Position numbers and translations under genes: made by a program
Part shown: in pieces, positions 1 through 8,702 of the stretch
Layout of the letters: each line of letters begins with the position of its first letter
Position numbering within the stretch: position 1 is the first letter of the stretch
Assembly (NCBI RefSeq): GCF_024807945.1
Contig: NZ_JANUFD010000025.1
Location: forward strand, 1-64,000
Reading direction: 5' to 3'
Origin: Pseudomonas sp. JUb42
GTDB lineage: Bacteria > Pseudomonadota > Gammaproteobacteria > Pseudomonadales > Pseudomonadaceae
Length of the DNA: 64,000 bases
Notes under the pieces: generated by a model
Seen by the model: only the letters and a program-made list of their open reading frames with translations
What the model was told of the DNA's origin: nothing
Database searches by the model: none

Positions 1-2
1 AG

Positions 3-317
3 CCTCGCTCCCACACCATCTCATTCCAATTCAAATAAACGCAGCACAATACAAATCCCGTGGGAGCGTGGCTTGCCCGCGAAGAGGCCGGTGCATCCGC
101 AGCATCATCTCCGGCTGAAAAAAAGCATTCGCGGGCAAGCCTCGCTCCCACACAATCTCATTCCAATTCAAATAAACGCAGCACAATACAAATCCCGTGG
201 GAGCGTGGCTTGCCCGCGAAGAGGCCGGTGCAACCGCAGCATCCTCTCCGGCTGAAAAAAAGCATTCGCGGGCAAGCCTCGCTCCCACAACATCTCATTC
301 CAATTCAAATAATCTGA
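3..317. repeat. Tandem array of REP inverted pairs, 137-bp period
   Basis: A unit of about 137 bp is repeated in tandem; the window opens inside a further copy, so the array continues to the left. Each unit has a REP sequence that begins GTGGGAGCGTGGCTTGCC, a spacer, the inverted mate ending GCCTCGCTCCCAC, and an AT-rich linker. The linker is nearly identical between copies: the same 16-base segment lies at 45-60 and 182-197. Such REP pairs fold into stable hairpins and often lie between genes in Pseudomonas. Here the array sits just past the 3' end of the HDOD gene on the minus strand. Confidence 0.85.
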
Positions 318-327
318 ACCGGCGTGC

Positions 328-1737
328 TCAAGACTCCGCCGCCGAAGACGGCTTATCAATCAGCAAGCTGTCCTCACCCGGCGGTGGCAGTTCGTCGTCC
401 ATCTGATCGAGCAGGTCCAGCTCGGTATCTACCGCGCCCTCTTCAGCCGTCAGTTCACCTTCCACCACCTCAACAGGCACTGACGGCGCAGGCGGGGTGA
501 TCAGGCTCGGCCCGGCGCTGCCGGTGAGTTTCTTGCGCAGGCGTTCGAGATCGGCAACACCCAGCTTCAACAGCTTGGCCGACTTGGACTTGAGCAGCGC
601 CGCCACGGTTTCGTTTTCGCCCAGGCAAGCCATTTGCCCGGCCAGGTTCATGGCCAGCACCTCACGGGTGAAGATCCCGGTGTTGTACTGATACACCGCC
701 GCGACCAGCTCACGCAGTTCCAGCGGCAGTCGCCAGCGGGTGCGCAAGGCCGAACCGAAGGCTGCCGAGTACTGTTCCAGGGACTGGGCGATGACTTCCT
801 CGGTCAGCACGCCGCCGACCAACAACCACTCCTGCAGGCAACCCACCACCGCCAGGTCGCCGAGGCTCTGCAACAGGCCGGCGCAATAGCAACGGTCCTG
901 ATCCAGCTCGAGCATCCGCGCCAGCACCCTGGCGTATTCCGCGGTGCGCTGGGACAACCCCCAGAACTGATTGGCATGGAAGATCAGCGCATCGTCGCTC
1001 AGGGCCGCAACACGCTTGTTCGCCAACCCCGAAATAATATGCGCGCTCTGCACACCACCCAGCATCGCCAGCGCAGGGCCCAATGTCTGGATTGGTTTGC
1101 CGACATGCTGTGCAGCGGTATTGGCGGCCGCGATCAGCACAGCGGTGACATGGGGATCGCTGCGCAGCTCCTGCTCGAGCAAGTGGACATCGATGCCATT
1201 GGGCCCCTGACTGCGCTTGAGTGCCAACGGCACGTCGACAAACAGCGGCGCGCTATCAGCAGTTTCGCGGCGCTTGTCGAGGAACTTGGTCAAGGTCAGG
1301 CCCGGCGCCAATGGCGGAATCTCACCGGGCGCATGCTCGGCACGGCCCAGCAGCAGGGTTTCCAGGCGCTGACGCAGGCCCTCCAGGTTCAAAGGCTTGG
1401 TCAGGTAAGCGGTAGGTGCCAGCGGCAAGACCTCGCGCACACTGGCGCTGTCATTGCGGCTGCTCAACAAAATAAAGGCGAGGGGCGGCGAGCGGCGCAG
1501 TTGGCGAACACCACGCAGCAGGCTCAGGCCATCAATGATCGGCAGCTCTCTGGCCGCGATGATCAGGTCCGGCAATTGTTTCTTCAGCCATTCCACGGCC
1601 TGGCGGCCATCGGTGCAGATCTCGAGCTCGGCCTCGGCACAAACCCCCAGCACCAGATCGCTGAGTGTTTCGCGAATCCACGGATCAGCTTCTGCGATCA
1701 AAACTCGTGGTATGGCGGGCACGTCTACAACACTCAT
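328..1737 (-). CDS. Response-regulator-like protein with degenerate receiver domain and HDOD domain
   Basis: The 469-residue protein has an N-terminal receiver fold (about residues 10-130) and an HDOD domain (about 165-370), followed by an acidic, proline-rich tail. The receiver keeps the early acidic residues (E16, D18) and the late Lys (LTKP), but the phosphoacceptor Asp is missing: Ala62 stands four residues before Pro66, where CheY-like proteins have Asp. It is therefore probably a pseudo-receiver that does not take up phosphate in the usual way. HDOD domains lack the full HD metal site and usually act in signalling. It lies downstream of gabT on the same strand, but a terminator separates them. 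The target process cannot be read from the sequence. Confidence 0.85.
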   Translation of the reverse strand: MSVVDVPAIPRVLIAEADPWIRETLSDLVLGVCAEAELEICTDGRQAVEWLKKQLPDLIIAARELPIIDGLSLLRGVRQLRRSPPLAFILLSSRNDSASVREVLPLAPTAYLTKPLNLEGLRQRLETLLLGRAEHAPGEIPPLAPGLTLTKFLDKRRETADSAPLFVDVPLALKRSQGPNGIDVHLLEQELRSDPHVTAVLIAAANTAAQHVGKPIQTLGPALAMLGGVQSAHIISGLANKRVAALSDDALIFHANQFWGLSQRTAEYARVLARMLELDQDRCYCAGLLQSLGDLAVVGCLQEWLLVGGVLTEEVIAQSLEQYSAAFGSALRTRWRLPLELRELVAAVYQYNTGIFTREVLAMNLAGQMACLGENETVAALLKSKSAKLLKLGVADLERLRKKLTGSAGPSLITPPAPSVPVEVVEGELTAEEGAVDTELDLLDQMDDELPPPGEDSLLIDKPSSAAES

Positions 1738-1823
1738 CAGGAGTCTCCGACTTCACTGCATGCACCTTAGCCAATGCTCCGCTCTGGATACAGACATAAA
1801 AAGACAAATGCCCGTCTGAAAAC

Positions 1824-1852
1824 GAAAAAAAACCCGCCAAAGCGGGTTTTTT
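1824..1852 (-). terminator. Rho-independent terminator of the gabD/gabT unit
   Basis: The hairpin AACCCGCC-AAA-GCGGGTT is flanked by A and T runs on both sides, so it can work in both directions. It lies between the gabT stop and the start of the HDOD gene, and on the minus strand it would end the gabT transcript. Confidence 0.85.
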
Positions 1853-1885
1853 CGTACGACTGGTCAAATTTTGACCATGAAAGCC

Positions 1886-3166
1886 TTACGCCAGTTCAGC
1901 GAAGCATTCTTCGATGATGGCCAGGCCCTTGTCCAGTTGTTCGTCAGGCGAAGTCAACGGCACCAGCACGCGCAGCACGTTACCGTAAGTGCCGCAGGAC
2001 AGCAGGATCAGGCCTTTGTCACGCGCCTTGGCCACCACCTGGGCCACCGCAGCGGCGTTTGGCTTGTGGGTGTCGCCGCCTTCGAAGCACTCCAGGGCAA
2101 TCATCGCACCCAGGGCACGCACTTCGCCAATCACCGGGTACTTGGCCTGAATGGCTTTCAAACCAGTGACCAGACGCTCGCCGACAGCCTTGCAGCGGTC
2201 CAGCAGGTGCTCTTCTTCAAACACTTCCATCACGGCCAAGGCAGCCGCGCAAGCAATCGGGCTACCGGCGTAGGTGCCGCCCAGGCCGCCTGGAGCGATG
2301 GCGTCCATGTACTCGGCCTTGCCGCAGACACCGGCCAGCGGGAAGCCGCCAGCGATGGACTTGGCGAAAGTGGTCAGGTCGGCAGTCACGCCCATCTGTT
2401 CCATGGCGAAGAAGGTGCCAGTACGGCCAGCGCCGGTCTGTACTTCGTCAGCGATCAACAGAATGCCGTGCTGGTCGCACAGGGCACGCAGACGCGCCAT
2501 GAAGGCCTTCGGCGCGACGTAGAAACCGCCCTCGCCCTGCACCGGCTCAATGATGATCGCGGCGATGTCCTTAGGCTCGGCATCGTTCTTGAAAATGCGC
2601 TCGATGCTGGCGATGGAATCGTCAACGCTGACGCCATGCAGCTCGTTCGGGTACAGCGCGCGGAAGATGCCGCCTGGCATCAGGCCCATACCAGCCGAGT
2701 AAGGCACGACTTTACCGGTCAGGCCCAAGGTCATCATGGTGCGGCCGTGGTAAGCGCCGGTGAACGCGATGACGCCAGCACGGCCAGTGGCAGCGCGAGC
2801 GATCTTGACGGCGTTCTCAACCGCTTCGGAACCGGTGGTGACCAGCAGGGTTTTCTTGGCGAAATCACCTGGCACCTTGGCGTTGACCTTCTCGCACAGC
2901 TCGACGTACGGCTCGTAGGCCAGTACCTGGAAGCAGGTGTGGGTCAGCTTGGTCAGTTGCTCTTGCACCGCGGCAACGATTTTCGGGTGCAGGTGACCAG
3001 TGTTAAGGACCGCAATGCCCCCGGCGAAATCGATGAACTCGCGGCCTTCGACGTCAGTGACCGTCGCGTTCTTTGCCGATTCGGCGAAGATCGGGTGAAT
3101 CTGGCCAACACCGCGGGGTACAGCGGCTTCGCGACGTTTCATCAGGGATGCGTTGGTTTTGCTCAT
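1886..3166 (-). CDS. gabT: 4-aminobutyrate aminotransferase GabT
   Basis: The 426-residue protein is a class III PLP-dependent aminotransferase that transfers the amino group of GABA to 2-oxoglutarate, giving succinate semialdehyde and glutamate. Visible features are the TTGSEAVE cofactor phosphate-binding motif near residue 110, the Asp-Glu-Val-Gln segment (D240) that contacts the pyridine nitrogen, and Lys269 in FAKSIAGG, the Schiff-base lysine. The length is normal for the family. It lies downstream of gabD on the same strand, with about 180 bp between them, which fits GABA catabolism to succinate. The start is preceded by a purine-rich stretch (GAGGAATAC). Confidence 0.95.
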   Translation of the reverse strand: MSKTNASLMKRREAAVPRGVGQIHPIFAESAKNATVTDVEGREFIDFAGGIAVLNTGHLHPKIVAAVQEQLTKLTHTCFQVLAYEPYVELCEKVNAKVPGDFAKKTLLVTTGSEAVENAVKIARAATGRAGVIAFTGAYHGRTMMTLGLTGKVVPYSAGMGLMPGGIFRALYPNELHGVSVDDSIASIERIFKNDAEPKDIAAIIIEPVQGEGGFYVAPKAFMARLRALCDQHGILLIADEVQTGAGRTGTFFAMEQMGVTADLTTFAKSIAGGFPLAGVCGKAEYMDAIAPGGLGGTYAGSPIACAAALAVMEVFEEEHLLDRCKAVGERLVTGLKAIQAKYPVIGEVRALGAMIALECFEGGDTHKPNAAAVAQVVAKARDKGLILLSCGTYGNVLRVLVPLTSPDEQLDKGLAIIEECFAELA

Positions 3167-3296
3167 GTATTCCTCATTCGCCGCTCATCGGTCGGCGTAG
3201 CTCAAGGATCGAGTGACGGGGTCAGCCCGCGACAGCATGCGATGATCGACTGTCGGGACGTCCCGGCCACCAAAAAGGTTTTTGGGTGCTACTAAA

Positions 3297-3331
3297 AGCC
3301 GCCGAAACGTCGCTCTCGCGCCCCGGCGGCT
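3297..3331 (-). terminator. Hairpin between gabD and gabT (terminator or attenuator)
   Basis: The arms AGCCGCCG (3297-3304) and CGGCGGCT (3324-3331) are perfectly complementary. On the minus strand the hairpin is followed by TTTTAG. It could lower read-through from gabD into gabT. The T run is short, so termination would be partial. Confidence 0.5.
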
Positions 3332-3347
3332 GCAACACCTCTGCGGG

Positions 3348-4790
3348 TCAGACCGACAGGCAGAGGTATTTGATTTCCAGATAATCTTCGATGCCGTACT
3401 TGGAACCTTCGCGGCCCAGGCCCGAGGCCTTGATGCCACCGAACGGCGCCACTTCGTTGGAGATCAGGCCGGTGTTGATACCCACCATGCCGTACTCCAG
3501 CGCTTCGGCCACGCGGAACACGCGGCTCATGTTCTGAGCATAGAAGTACGAAGCCAGACCGAACTCGGTGTCATTGGCCATCGCAATCACTTCGGCCTCG
3601 TCCTTGAAGCGGAACAGCGGCGCCAGTGGGCCGAAGGTCTCTTCCTTGGCCACGGCTGCGTCTTTCGACACATTGACCAGAATAGTCGGCTCGAAGAAGT
3701 TGCCTTCCAGCGCGTTACCGCCGCTCAGCACTTTCGCGCCTTTGCTCAGGGCGTCAGCGATGTGTTCCTTGACCTTGGCCACGGCTTTTTCGTCGATCAG
3801 CGGGCCAGTGGTAGTGCCTTCGGTCATGCCGTTGCCGACCTTGAGCTTGGCCACGGCGGCCTGCAGCTTCTCGGCGAACGCATCGTAGACCGCGTCCTGC
3901 ACGTAGATACGGTTGGCGCAGACGCAGGTCTGGCCGTTGTTACGGTACTTGGAGATGATCGCGCCTTCGACGGCCTTATCCAGGTCGGCGTCGTCGAACA
4001 CGATGAACGGCGCGTTACCGCCCAGCTCCAGGGAGACTTTCTTGATGTCCTTGGCGCATTCGGCCATCAGCTGGCGACCGATTTCGGTCGAGCCGGTGAA
4101 GGACAGCTTGCGCACGATCGGGTTGCTGGTCAGCTCGCTGCCAATATCGCCAGCGCTGCCGGTCACCACGCTGAACACGCCAGCCGGGATGCCTGCGCGC
4201 TCGGCCAGTTCAGCCAGAGCCAGCGCCGAGTAAGGAGTTTGCGAAGCAGGCTTGAGCACCATGGTGCAACCGGCGGCCAGGGCGGGGCCGGCTTTACGGG
4301 TGATCATCGCGGCCGGGAAGTTCCACGGCGTAATCGCGGCGGTGACACCGATGGGCTGCTTGAGCACGATCAGGCGCTTGTCCGGCTGATGGCCAGGAAT
4401 CACGTCGCCATAGATGCGCTTGGCCTCTTCAGAGAACCACTCAATAAAGGAAGCCGCGTAAGCGATCTCGCCCTTGGCCTCGGCCAGCGGCTTGCCCTGC
4501 TCGAGGGTCATCAGGCGACCGAGGTCGTCCTGGTTTTCGATCATCAGCTCAAACCAGCGACGCAGCTTGCTGCCACGTTCCTTGGCGGTCAGTGCACGCC
4601 AGGCCGGCAGCGCCTTGTCAGCCGCCTCGATGGCGCGACGCGTCTCGGCCGCGCCCATCTTCGGCACAGTGCCGAGAGTCTCGTTGGTGGCCGGGTTATT
4701 GACCTTGATGGTCTGACCGCCGTCGGCATCCAGCCACTTGCCATCGATATAGGCTTGTTGGCGGAACAACTGGGAATCTTTGAGCTGCAT
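3348..4790 (-). CDS. gabD: NADP-dependent succinate-semialdehyde dehydrogenase GabD
   Basis: The protein belongs to the aldehyde dehydrogenase family and oxidises succinate semialdehyde to succinate, the second step of GABA degradation. The catalytic Glu is in ELGGNAPF and the catalytic Cys in GQTCVCANR; the Rossmann signature FTGSTEIG is present. I chose the ATG at 4790 (480 residues) rather than the upstream ATG at 4817: AGGAGG lies five bases before the ATG at 4790, and the protein then begins MQLKDSQLFRQQ, as usual for Pseudomonas GabD. gabT follows on the same strand. Confidence 0.95.
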   Translation of the reverse strand: MQLKDSQLFRQQAYIDGKWLDADGGQTIKVNNPATNETLGTVPKMGAAETRRAIEAADKALPAWRALTAKERGSKLRRWFELMIENQDDLGRLMTLEQGKPLAEAKGEIAYAASFIEWFSEEAKRIYGDVIPGHQPDKRLIVLKQPIGVTAAITPWNFPAAMITRKAGPALAAGCTMVLKPASQTPYSALALAELAERAGIPAGVFSVVTGSAGDIGSELTSNPIVRKLSFTGSTEIGRQLMAECAKDIKKVSLELGGNAPFIVFDDADLDKAVEGAIISKYRNNGQTCVCANRIYVQDAVYDAFAEKLQAAVAKLKVGNGMTEGTTTGPLIDEKAVAKVKEHIADALSKGAKVLSGGNALEGNFFEPTILVNVSKDAAVAKEETFGPLAPLFRFKDEAEVIAMANDTEFGLASYFYAQNMSRVFRVAEALEYGMVGINTGLISNEVAPFGGIKASGLGREGSKYGIEDYLEIKYLCLSV

Positions 4791-5207
4791 GTCGGCCTCC
4801 TGAACATCACCGCGCATGGGCGCAGCGTTTTATTGTGGGTTCGCAGGCGCCTCGGGCGAGGCTGCCACCAAGGAAAACATCCGCCAGGCCCGCATATAAA
4901 TGTGCAAAGACCAGACAAGAGCGTTTGAAATCTCAAACGAATCCTAGGGACTGATGGGTTAAAGGACAATAGCCTGTTCGAAAAAAAGAACGGATTTTAC
5001 CGGATCAGTAGTTTTTTCTGATCGGCGTCAGTGGGCAACGTTCAGAAAAACTGCTCCTCAAGGTAAGCCCGGCAAAAGCCATCACGAAAGGCCATAACCC
5101 CATTGACCGCCCAACGGTGCCATCAGCGGCCACTAGCCCGGCCTGAAGGCAGGATAAAAACCGCCATGGACGCCTCGGGCCGACATGGGTATCATGGCGC
5201 CCGCATT
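4791..5207. other. Intergenic region upstream of gabD, no gene seen
   Basis: About 400 bp separate the gabD start from tRNA-Arg. It should hold the gabD promoter on the minus strand and the tRNA promoter on the plus strand. I could not identify convincing -35/-10 or -24/-12 elements, and the short open frames here have neither ribosome sites nor recognisable products. Confidence 0.5.
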
Positions 5208-5284
5208 GCACCAGTAGCTCAGCTGGATAGAGTACTGCCCTCCGAAGGCAGGGGTCATGGGTTCGAATCCCGTCTGGTGCACCA
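5208..5284 (+). tRNA. tRNA-Arg (anticodon CCG)
   Basis: The 77-nt cloverleaf has acceptor arms GCACCAG and CTGGTGC, discriminator A and an encoded CCA end. The anticodon stem CTGCC/GGCAG (5235-5239 with 5247-5251) closes the loop CTCCGAA, which places CCG at 5242-5244; it reads the CGG arginine codon. The T arm contains GGTTCGAATCC. Confidence 0.97.
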
Positions 5285-5325
5285 TCTACTTGTTTTGAGC
5301 TGTCCTGGACTGTCTTGAAGCGTCA

Positions 5326-5360
5326 AACGAAGCCCGCCTTGTGCGGGTTTTGTTGTTTTT
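5326..5360 (+). terminator. Rho-independent terminator after tRNA-Arg
   Basis: The hairpin GCCCGC-CTT-GTGCGGG is followed by TTTTGTTGTTTTT. It lies 40 bp after the tRNA and would end its transcript. Confidence 0.8.
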
Positions 5361-5650
5361 GGATAGCTTTTTTTGTCTCGGCAGTCTGTCTGGGACTAAC
5401 GGAGATGACGGCCATCGCACATAAGGATGCAACAACATCCAACCCTACCTATCAATGAGCAGTGGCAACGGTCAGTCAAACGCGGTAGTTCAGGTTGGTC
5501 GCGCAATCTCTCGCCGGTAGTTTGTTGAAGTGTAGCCTGCACTCCGTCACAGAGATTGCTGTGACAGATTGCCAGGCATGGGTTAGATTTGCCCCAGGCC
5601 TTCATAGCCATTTGGCCCAGTTCATACGATGCTATCAGGGAGACTCCCCC

Positions 5651-6610
5651 ATGGACCAATGGGACTACGATCAAATAGAACTGCCGCCTGAGGCAGGTAA
5701 CCAAGATGCTCGAGAGTTCGACCCTAATGATCAGTGGCTCCAAGAAGCTCCTAGGGCTTTACAGATTGAAGCAATGAGGCGTTGGTTTTCTGCTCGGTTC
5801 GAAGATCCTGCGAACTCCACACCCTACGAAAGTAGAGAGGGCGGATACCAATTTATTTGTGGCGGCCCCTACGATCCAAACGAAGAGATACAGGAACGTT
5901 TTTCACACGTCGTAGAATATGAGGTGATGGAAGAGGTGATCAATGATTTAGTTCAAAAATGTGGGGACGAATGGGCAGCGATTGATCGTGGCGATTGGGG
6001 ATATGATGATATCTATTCGATGCTTCCTGAGGCTCGCACTGATCCACTGAGAATGTTGATTGAACGCTTGAATCAAGTTGAAGAAACGCTAACCAGCCCT
6101 GTCATTACCCAAGGTTTTGTAATTCAGCTATTGCATAGTGCAACAATAACGGCTTTAGAGGCTTATCTGTGGGACACGACTGCCTATTGGGTCACACAGA
6201 ATCACGATGTATTACGATCCTTTGTCAAAAGTAATGAAGATTTTGCGGGAGAGAAACTGAAACTTTCAGATATCTTTACCACAATGGAAGGTTTAGAGAA
6301 AAAGGTTATTGACTACTTACAAACTTTCATATGGCATCGATTGGATAAAGCCAAACCGTTGCTTGAAAAAACCTTGAGAATTAAATTTCCTGAAATAGCA
6401 CCATTCATGCCAGAAATTATAATTCGTCACGACATAGTGCATCGAGGGGGGCGTGACAAAGAGGGCTATCCTGTAAATGTCACATCATCCGACGTTAGGC
6501 GAGTTTCTAATTTGGTTAAGAACTTTGCAGAGGCGCTTGACGCTGAGCTTCTGAAAACTTTCCCTATCTTACAAGTATCGACCTTCACGAATCTAGTTGA
6601 TCCAACTTAG
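5651..6610 (+). CDS. Uncharacterised protein with HEPN-like RxxxxH motif
   Basis: The 319-residue protein begins at the ATG at 5651, preceded by AGGGAGA about eight bases upstream; a longer frame from 5495 lacks a good ribosome site. The N-terminal third is acidic and rich in Trp and Tyr. The C-terminal half is mostly helical and ends in a segment containing IIIRHDIVHRGG (near residue 265). Arg, four residues, then His is the catalytic pattern of HEPN-type ribonucleases, found in many toxins and defence proteins. The gene is AT-rich compared with the surrounding genome and faces the HerA/nuclease operon, so it is probably part of the same imported segment. The HEPN assignment rests on one motif. 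Confidence 0.6.
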   Translation: MDQWDYDQIELPPEAGNQDAREFDPNDQWLQEAPRALQIEAMRRWFSARFEDPANSTPYESREGGYQFICGGPYDPNEEIQERFSHVVEYEVMEEVINDLVQKCGDEWAAIDRGDWGYDDIYSMLPEARTDPLRMLIERLNQVEETLTSPVITQGFVIQLLHSATITALEAYLWDTTAYWVTQNHDVLRSFVKSNEDFAGEKLKLSDIFTTMEGLEKKVIDYLQTFIWHRLDKAKPLLEKTLRIKFPEIAPFMPEIIIRHDIVHRGGRDKEGYPVNVTSSDVRRVSNLVKNFAEALDAELLKTFPILQVSTFTNLVDPT

Positions 6611-6935
6611 AAAAATGTCACTCCAGAGTTATACTGTATTTATTAGCCATCAATTAAATCCATTCTTAGGTACGACAGACCCGTGATTAAGATGCGCGTC
6701 TGCCCCATTATCCTTGGGCCATGAAAGGCAGCACTAGCCAAAACAGTCGTTCAGAACGCCTACGAAACCAGGGGCTATTTCCCAGAGAGAGTTCGCCGCC
6801 TCGGCAAGCGCGTGTAGGGCCTGCGGATCTATCCGGGCCAGGCCCTGGGGTTGATCCAGACCCTACTGAAAGATTGCAGCCAGAGCAAAGCGTCTATGCC
6901 CAAGTCGTTAACCGTCACTCTAGAGACCACCTTCC
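6611..6935. other. Intergenic stretch with a possible broken reading frame
   Basis: Between the two convergent accessory genes the base composition rises towards GC from about 6740 to 6930, unlike both neighbours. One plus-strand frame reads as protein-like for about 60 codons but has an internal stop near 6813. I do not recognise it. It may be the remains of a gene cut by island turnover. No ribosome site or terminator stands out. Confidence 0.3.
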
Positions 6936-8702
6936 TCACTTTCTCCAACGCTCAATGACCTGCGCGAAGACAATATCGCGCCACGGTGTTTTCCACTCAC
7001 TATGAACCTTGACACTTTGAGAGTGTGGCTCTGGAACCGGTAGCGGCATCTTGATCACTGCAGGCAGCAATACGGCGTCACCGACCACCACGCACTCGCC
7101 AGGAGCCAGGTTAGGCAAAATCTCTGTGATCGCATTAGCGTTGTCAGGAAATAGCCGTCGAACATAAGTCTGATCAGCATCGTTCGTGAGGCGAAGGGAA
7201 ATGAAGTTATTACATTGAGCGAATATTGTTTCCGACACTTCCGAAGGCCTTTGGCTCACAACCATAAGGCTTAACCCGTATTTACGTCCCTCCTTTGCGA
7301 TGCGCTCGATAGACTTTCGCGATGATCGATAGGCTGCGTTGCTGTCTCGCGGTACGTAGTTGTGCGCCTCTTCACAAACAAGCATAACCGGGATGTCGTT
7401 GAGTTTGCCTCCAGCATGTTGCAGCTTTGAATAATGAAAGCAGAAGTCAAAGATGAGTCGAGAGATCAGACTTACCGTAACGCTCAGAACCTCAAATGGA
7501 ACCCCGCTCAAGTCTACAATGGTGACGTTCGCCTTATGGAGGTATCCAATGAACTGCTTCATCAATGCCTCGAAATCATCAGTAACATGCGCGAGTCCAT
7601 CGACTTTCTTTGAATTCAAAAGAAATCGGAGGCGTTTATCCGCCAGTTTCGACTCCAACCTCGAAACAAACCGATTAAACTCTCCATTGAACGGCCCGTT
7701 GGTAGCCTTGGTGGCTACCGCAGTTGAATTCGTGATAAAATCGTGGACTTTTTCGAAATATATTTTCCGATCAAGCACCAAATCCCCGTTGGCTAGTTTA
7801 GGTCTGTCCTCTCCGGGTAGTCGGCCAATTACCTCCCGATTTAGATTCTCTATAAAGCTATAAACCTCTCTAATAGAAAAATAAACAGGAGTATCATAAG
7901 TCACTTCTGGAACAAGTGGATTATGCATTTCCTTATTTAAAACCACAGCATACTTAAACTGACTTACTTGATTGTGCGAGTTAGATTCATTACTTTCTAT
8001 AAACATGCTTTCGAGCTCTTCCGAGTTCATCAGCCAGTATGGGAGCTGGAGCGAGTCAATATCCAACCGACTCAAAGTGAAAGACTCCTCTGCATGCAAA
8101 GTAAACGCAGCGGTATATTCATCATGAATATCGAATATCACCACATGCGAGTTATTTTGCTTATTCTTATTGTTATTTTTATGCTGAGATATCCCAACGA
8201 TACCCTGTAACACACTAGCAACAGTGCACGACTTGCCAGAGCCGGTGGAGCCGACGACGGCAATATGCTTGCTGAAAAATCTGTTGCCGTTGATCATAAG
8301 ATCAATGGCTTTATTCATCGAGAGTTTTCCAAGAGGAAAGTCGTGATCACCATCTGCTGTAAATATCTTGTCTAACGTATCATTTTCTGCAATGAATGCA
8401 TGTTCAGTTGGTACAGGTAATAGAAGACTACTACGGTCAAAGGTTTTATCCTCTACTAGAGTTCCTATCGCTTGACATTCAATCTGGAAGCTCCAGATCG
8501 GTTTCCCGTCTGAGGTGGTCGTGTTTGCACCTTTGATATTTCGAATGGTGGCAATCGTAAAATCGTGGTTGCCTTGGGCGATCTTCAGAAAGCGACCAAC
8601 CTGAAGTCCTTCCTTATTTCTCTCGAAAACTTCAAGACTATCCACCGCAACGATGACAGCTTCAGGTGCACATGAGAGTACTGCTCCAACTTTAATAGGC
8701 AT
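6936..8702 (-). CDS. HerA/FtsK-superfamily ATPase (candidate anti-phage partner)
   Basis: The 588-residue protein has an N-terminal beta-rich HAS-barrel-like region (about 1-110), Walker A GSTGSGKS (near 152-159), a Walker B strand ending in CEEAHNYVP (near 470), and the sensor-like SQRPSEV. This is the HerA-type hexameric DNA translocase arrangement. Archaeal HerA works with NurA; bacterial HerA homologues are often encoded with a nuclease or SIR2 protein as defence systems. The start codon overlaps the end of the upstream nuclease gene by 11 bp, so the two are probably translated together. The gene is AT-rich relative to the chromosome, consistent with horizontal transfer. Confidence 0.85.
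   Translation of the reverse strand: MPIKVGAVLSCAPEAVIVAVDSLEVFERNKEGLQVGRFLKIAQGNHDFTIATIRNIKGANTTTSDGKPIWSFQIECQAIGTLVEDKTFDRSSLLLPVPTEHAFIAENDTLDKIFTADGDHDFPLGKLSMNKAIDLMINGNRFFSKHIAVVGSTGSGKSCTVASVLQGIVGISQHKNNNKNKQNNSHVVIFDIHDEYTAAFTLHAEESFTLSRLDIDSLQLPYWLMNSEELESMFIESNESNSHNQVSQFKYAVVLNKEMHNPLVPEVTYDTPVYFSIREVYSFIENLNREVIGRLPGEDRPKLANGDLVLDRKIYFEKVHDFITNSTAVATKATNGPFNGEFNRFVSRLESKLADKRLRFLLNSKKVDGLAHVTDDFEALMKQFIGYLHKANVTIVDLSGVPFEVLSVTVSLISRLIFDFCFHYSKLQHAGGKLNDIPVMLVCEEAHNYVPRDSNAAYRSSRKSIERIAKEGRKYGLSLMVVSQRPSEVSETIFAQCNNFISLRLTNDADQTYVRRLFPDNANAITEILPNLAPGECVVVGDAVLLPAVIKMPLPVPEPHSQSVKVHSEWKTPWRDIVFAQVIERWRK

Noticed and set aside
5396..5743. 115-codon minus-strand open frame
   Set aside because: It overlaps the start of the HEPN-like gene and resembles no known protein; no ribosome site.
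6721..7005. 94-codon plus-strand open frame
   Set aside because: It overlaps the 3' end of the HerA gene on the other strand, is Pro/Ser/Arg-rich without a fold pattern, and has no clear ribosome site.
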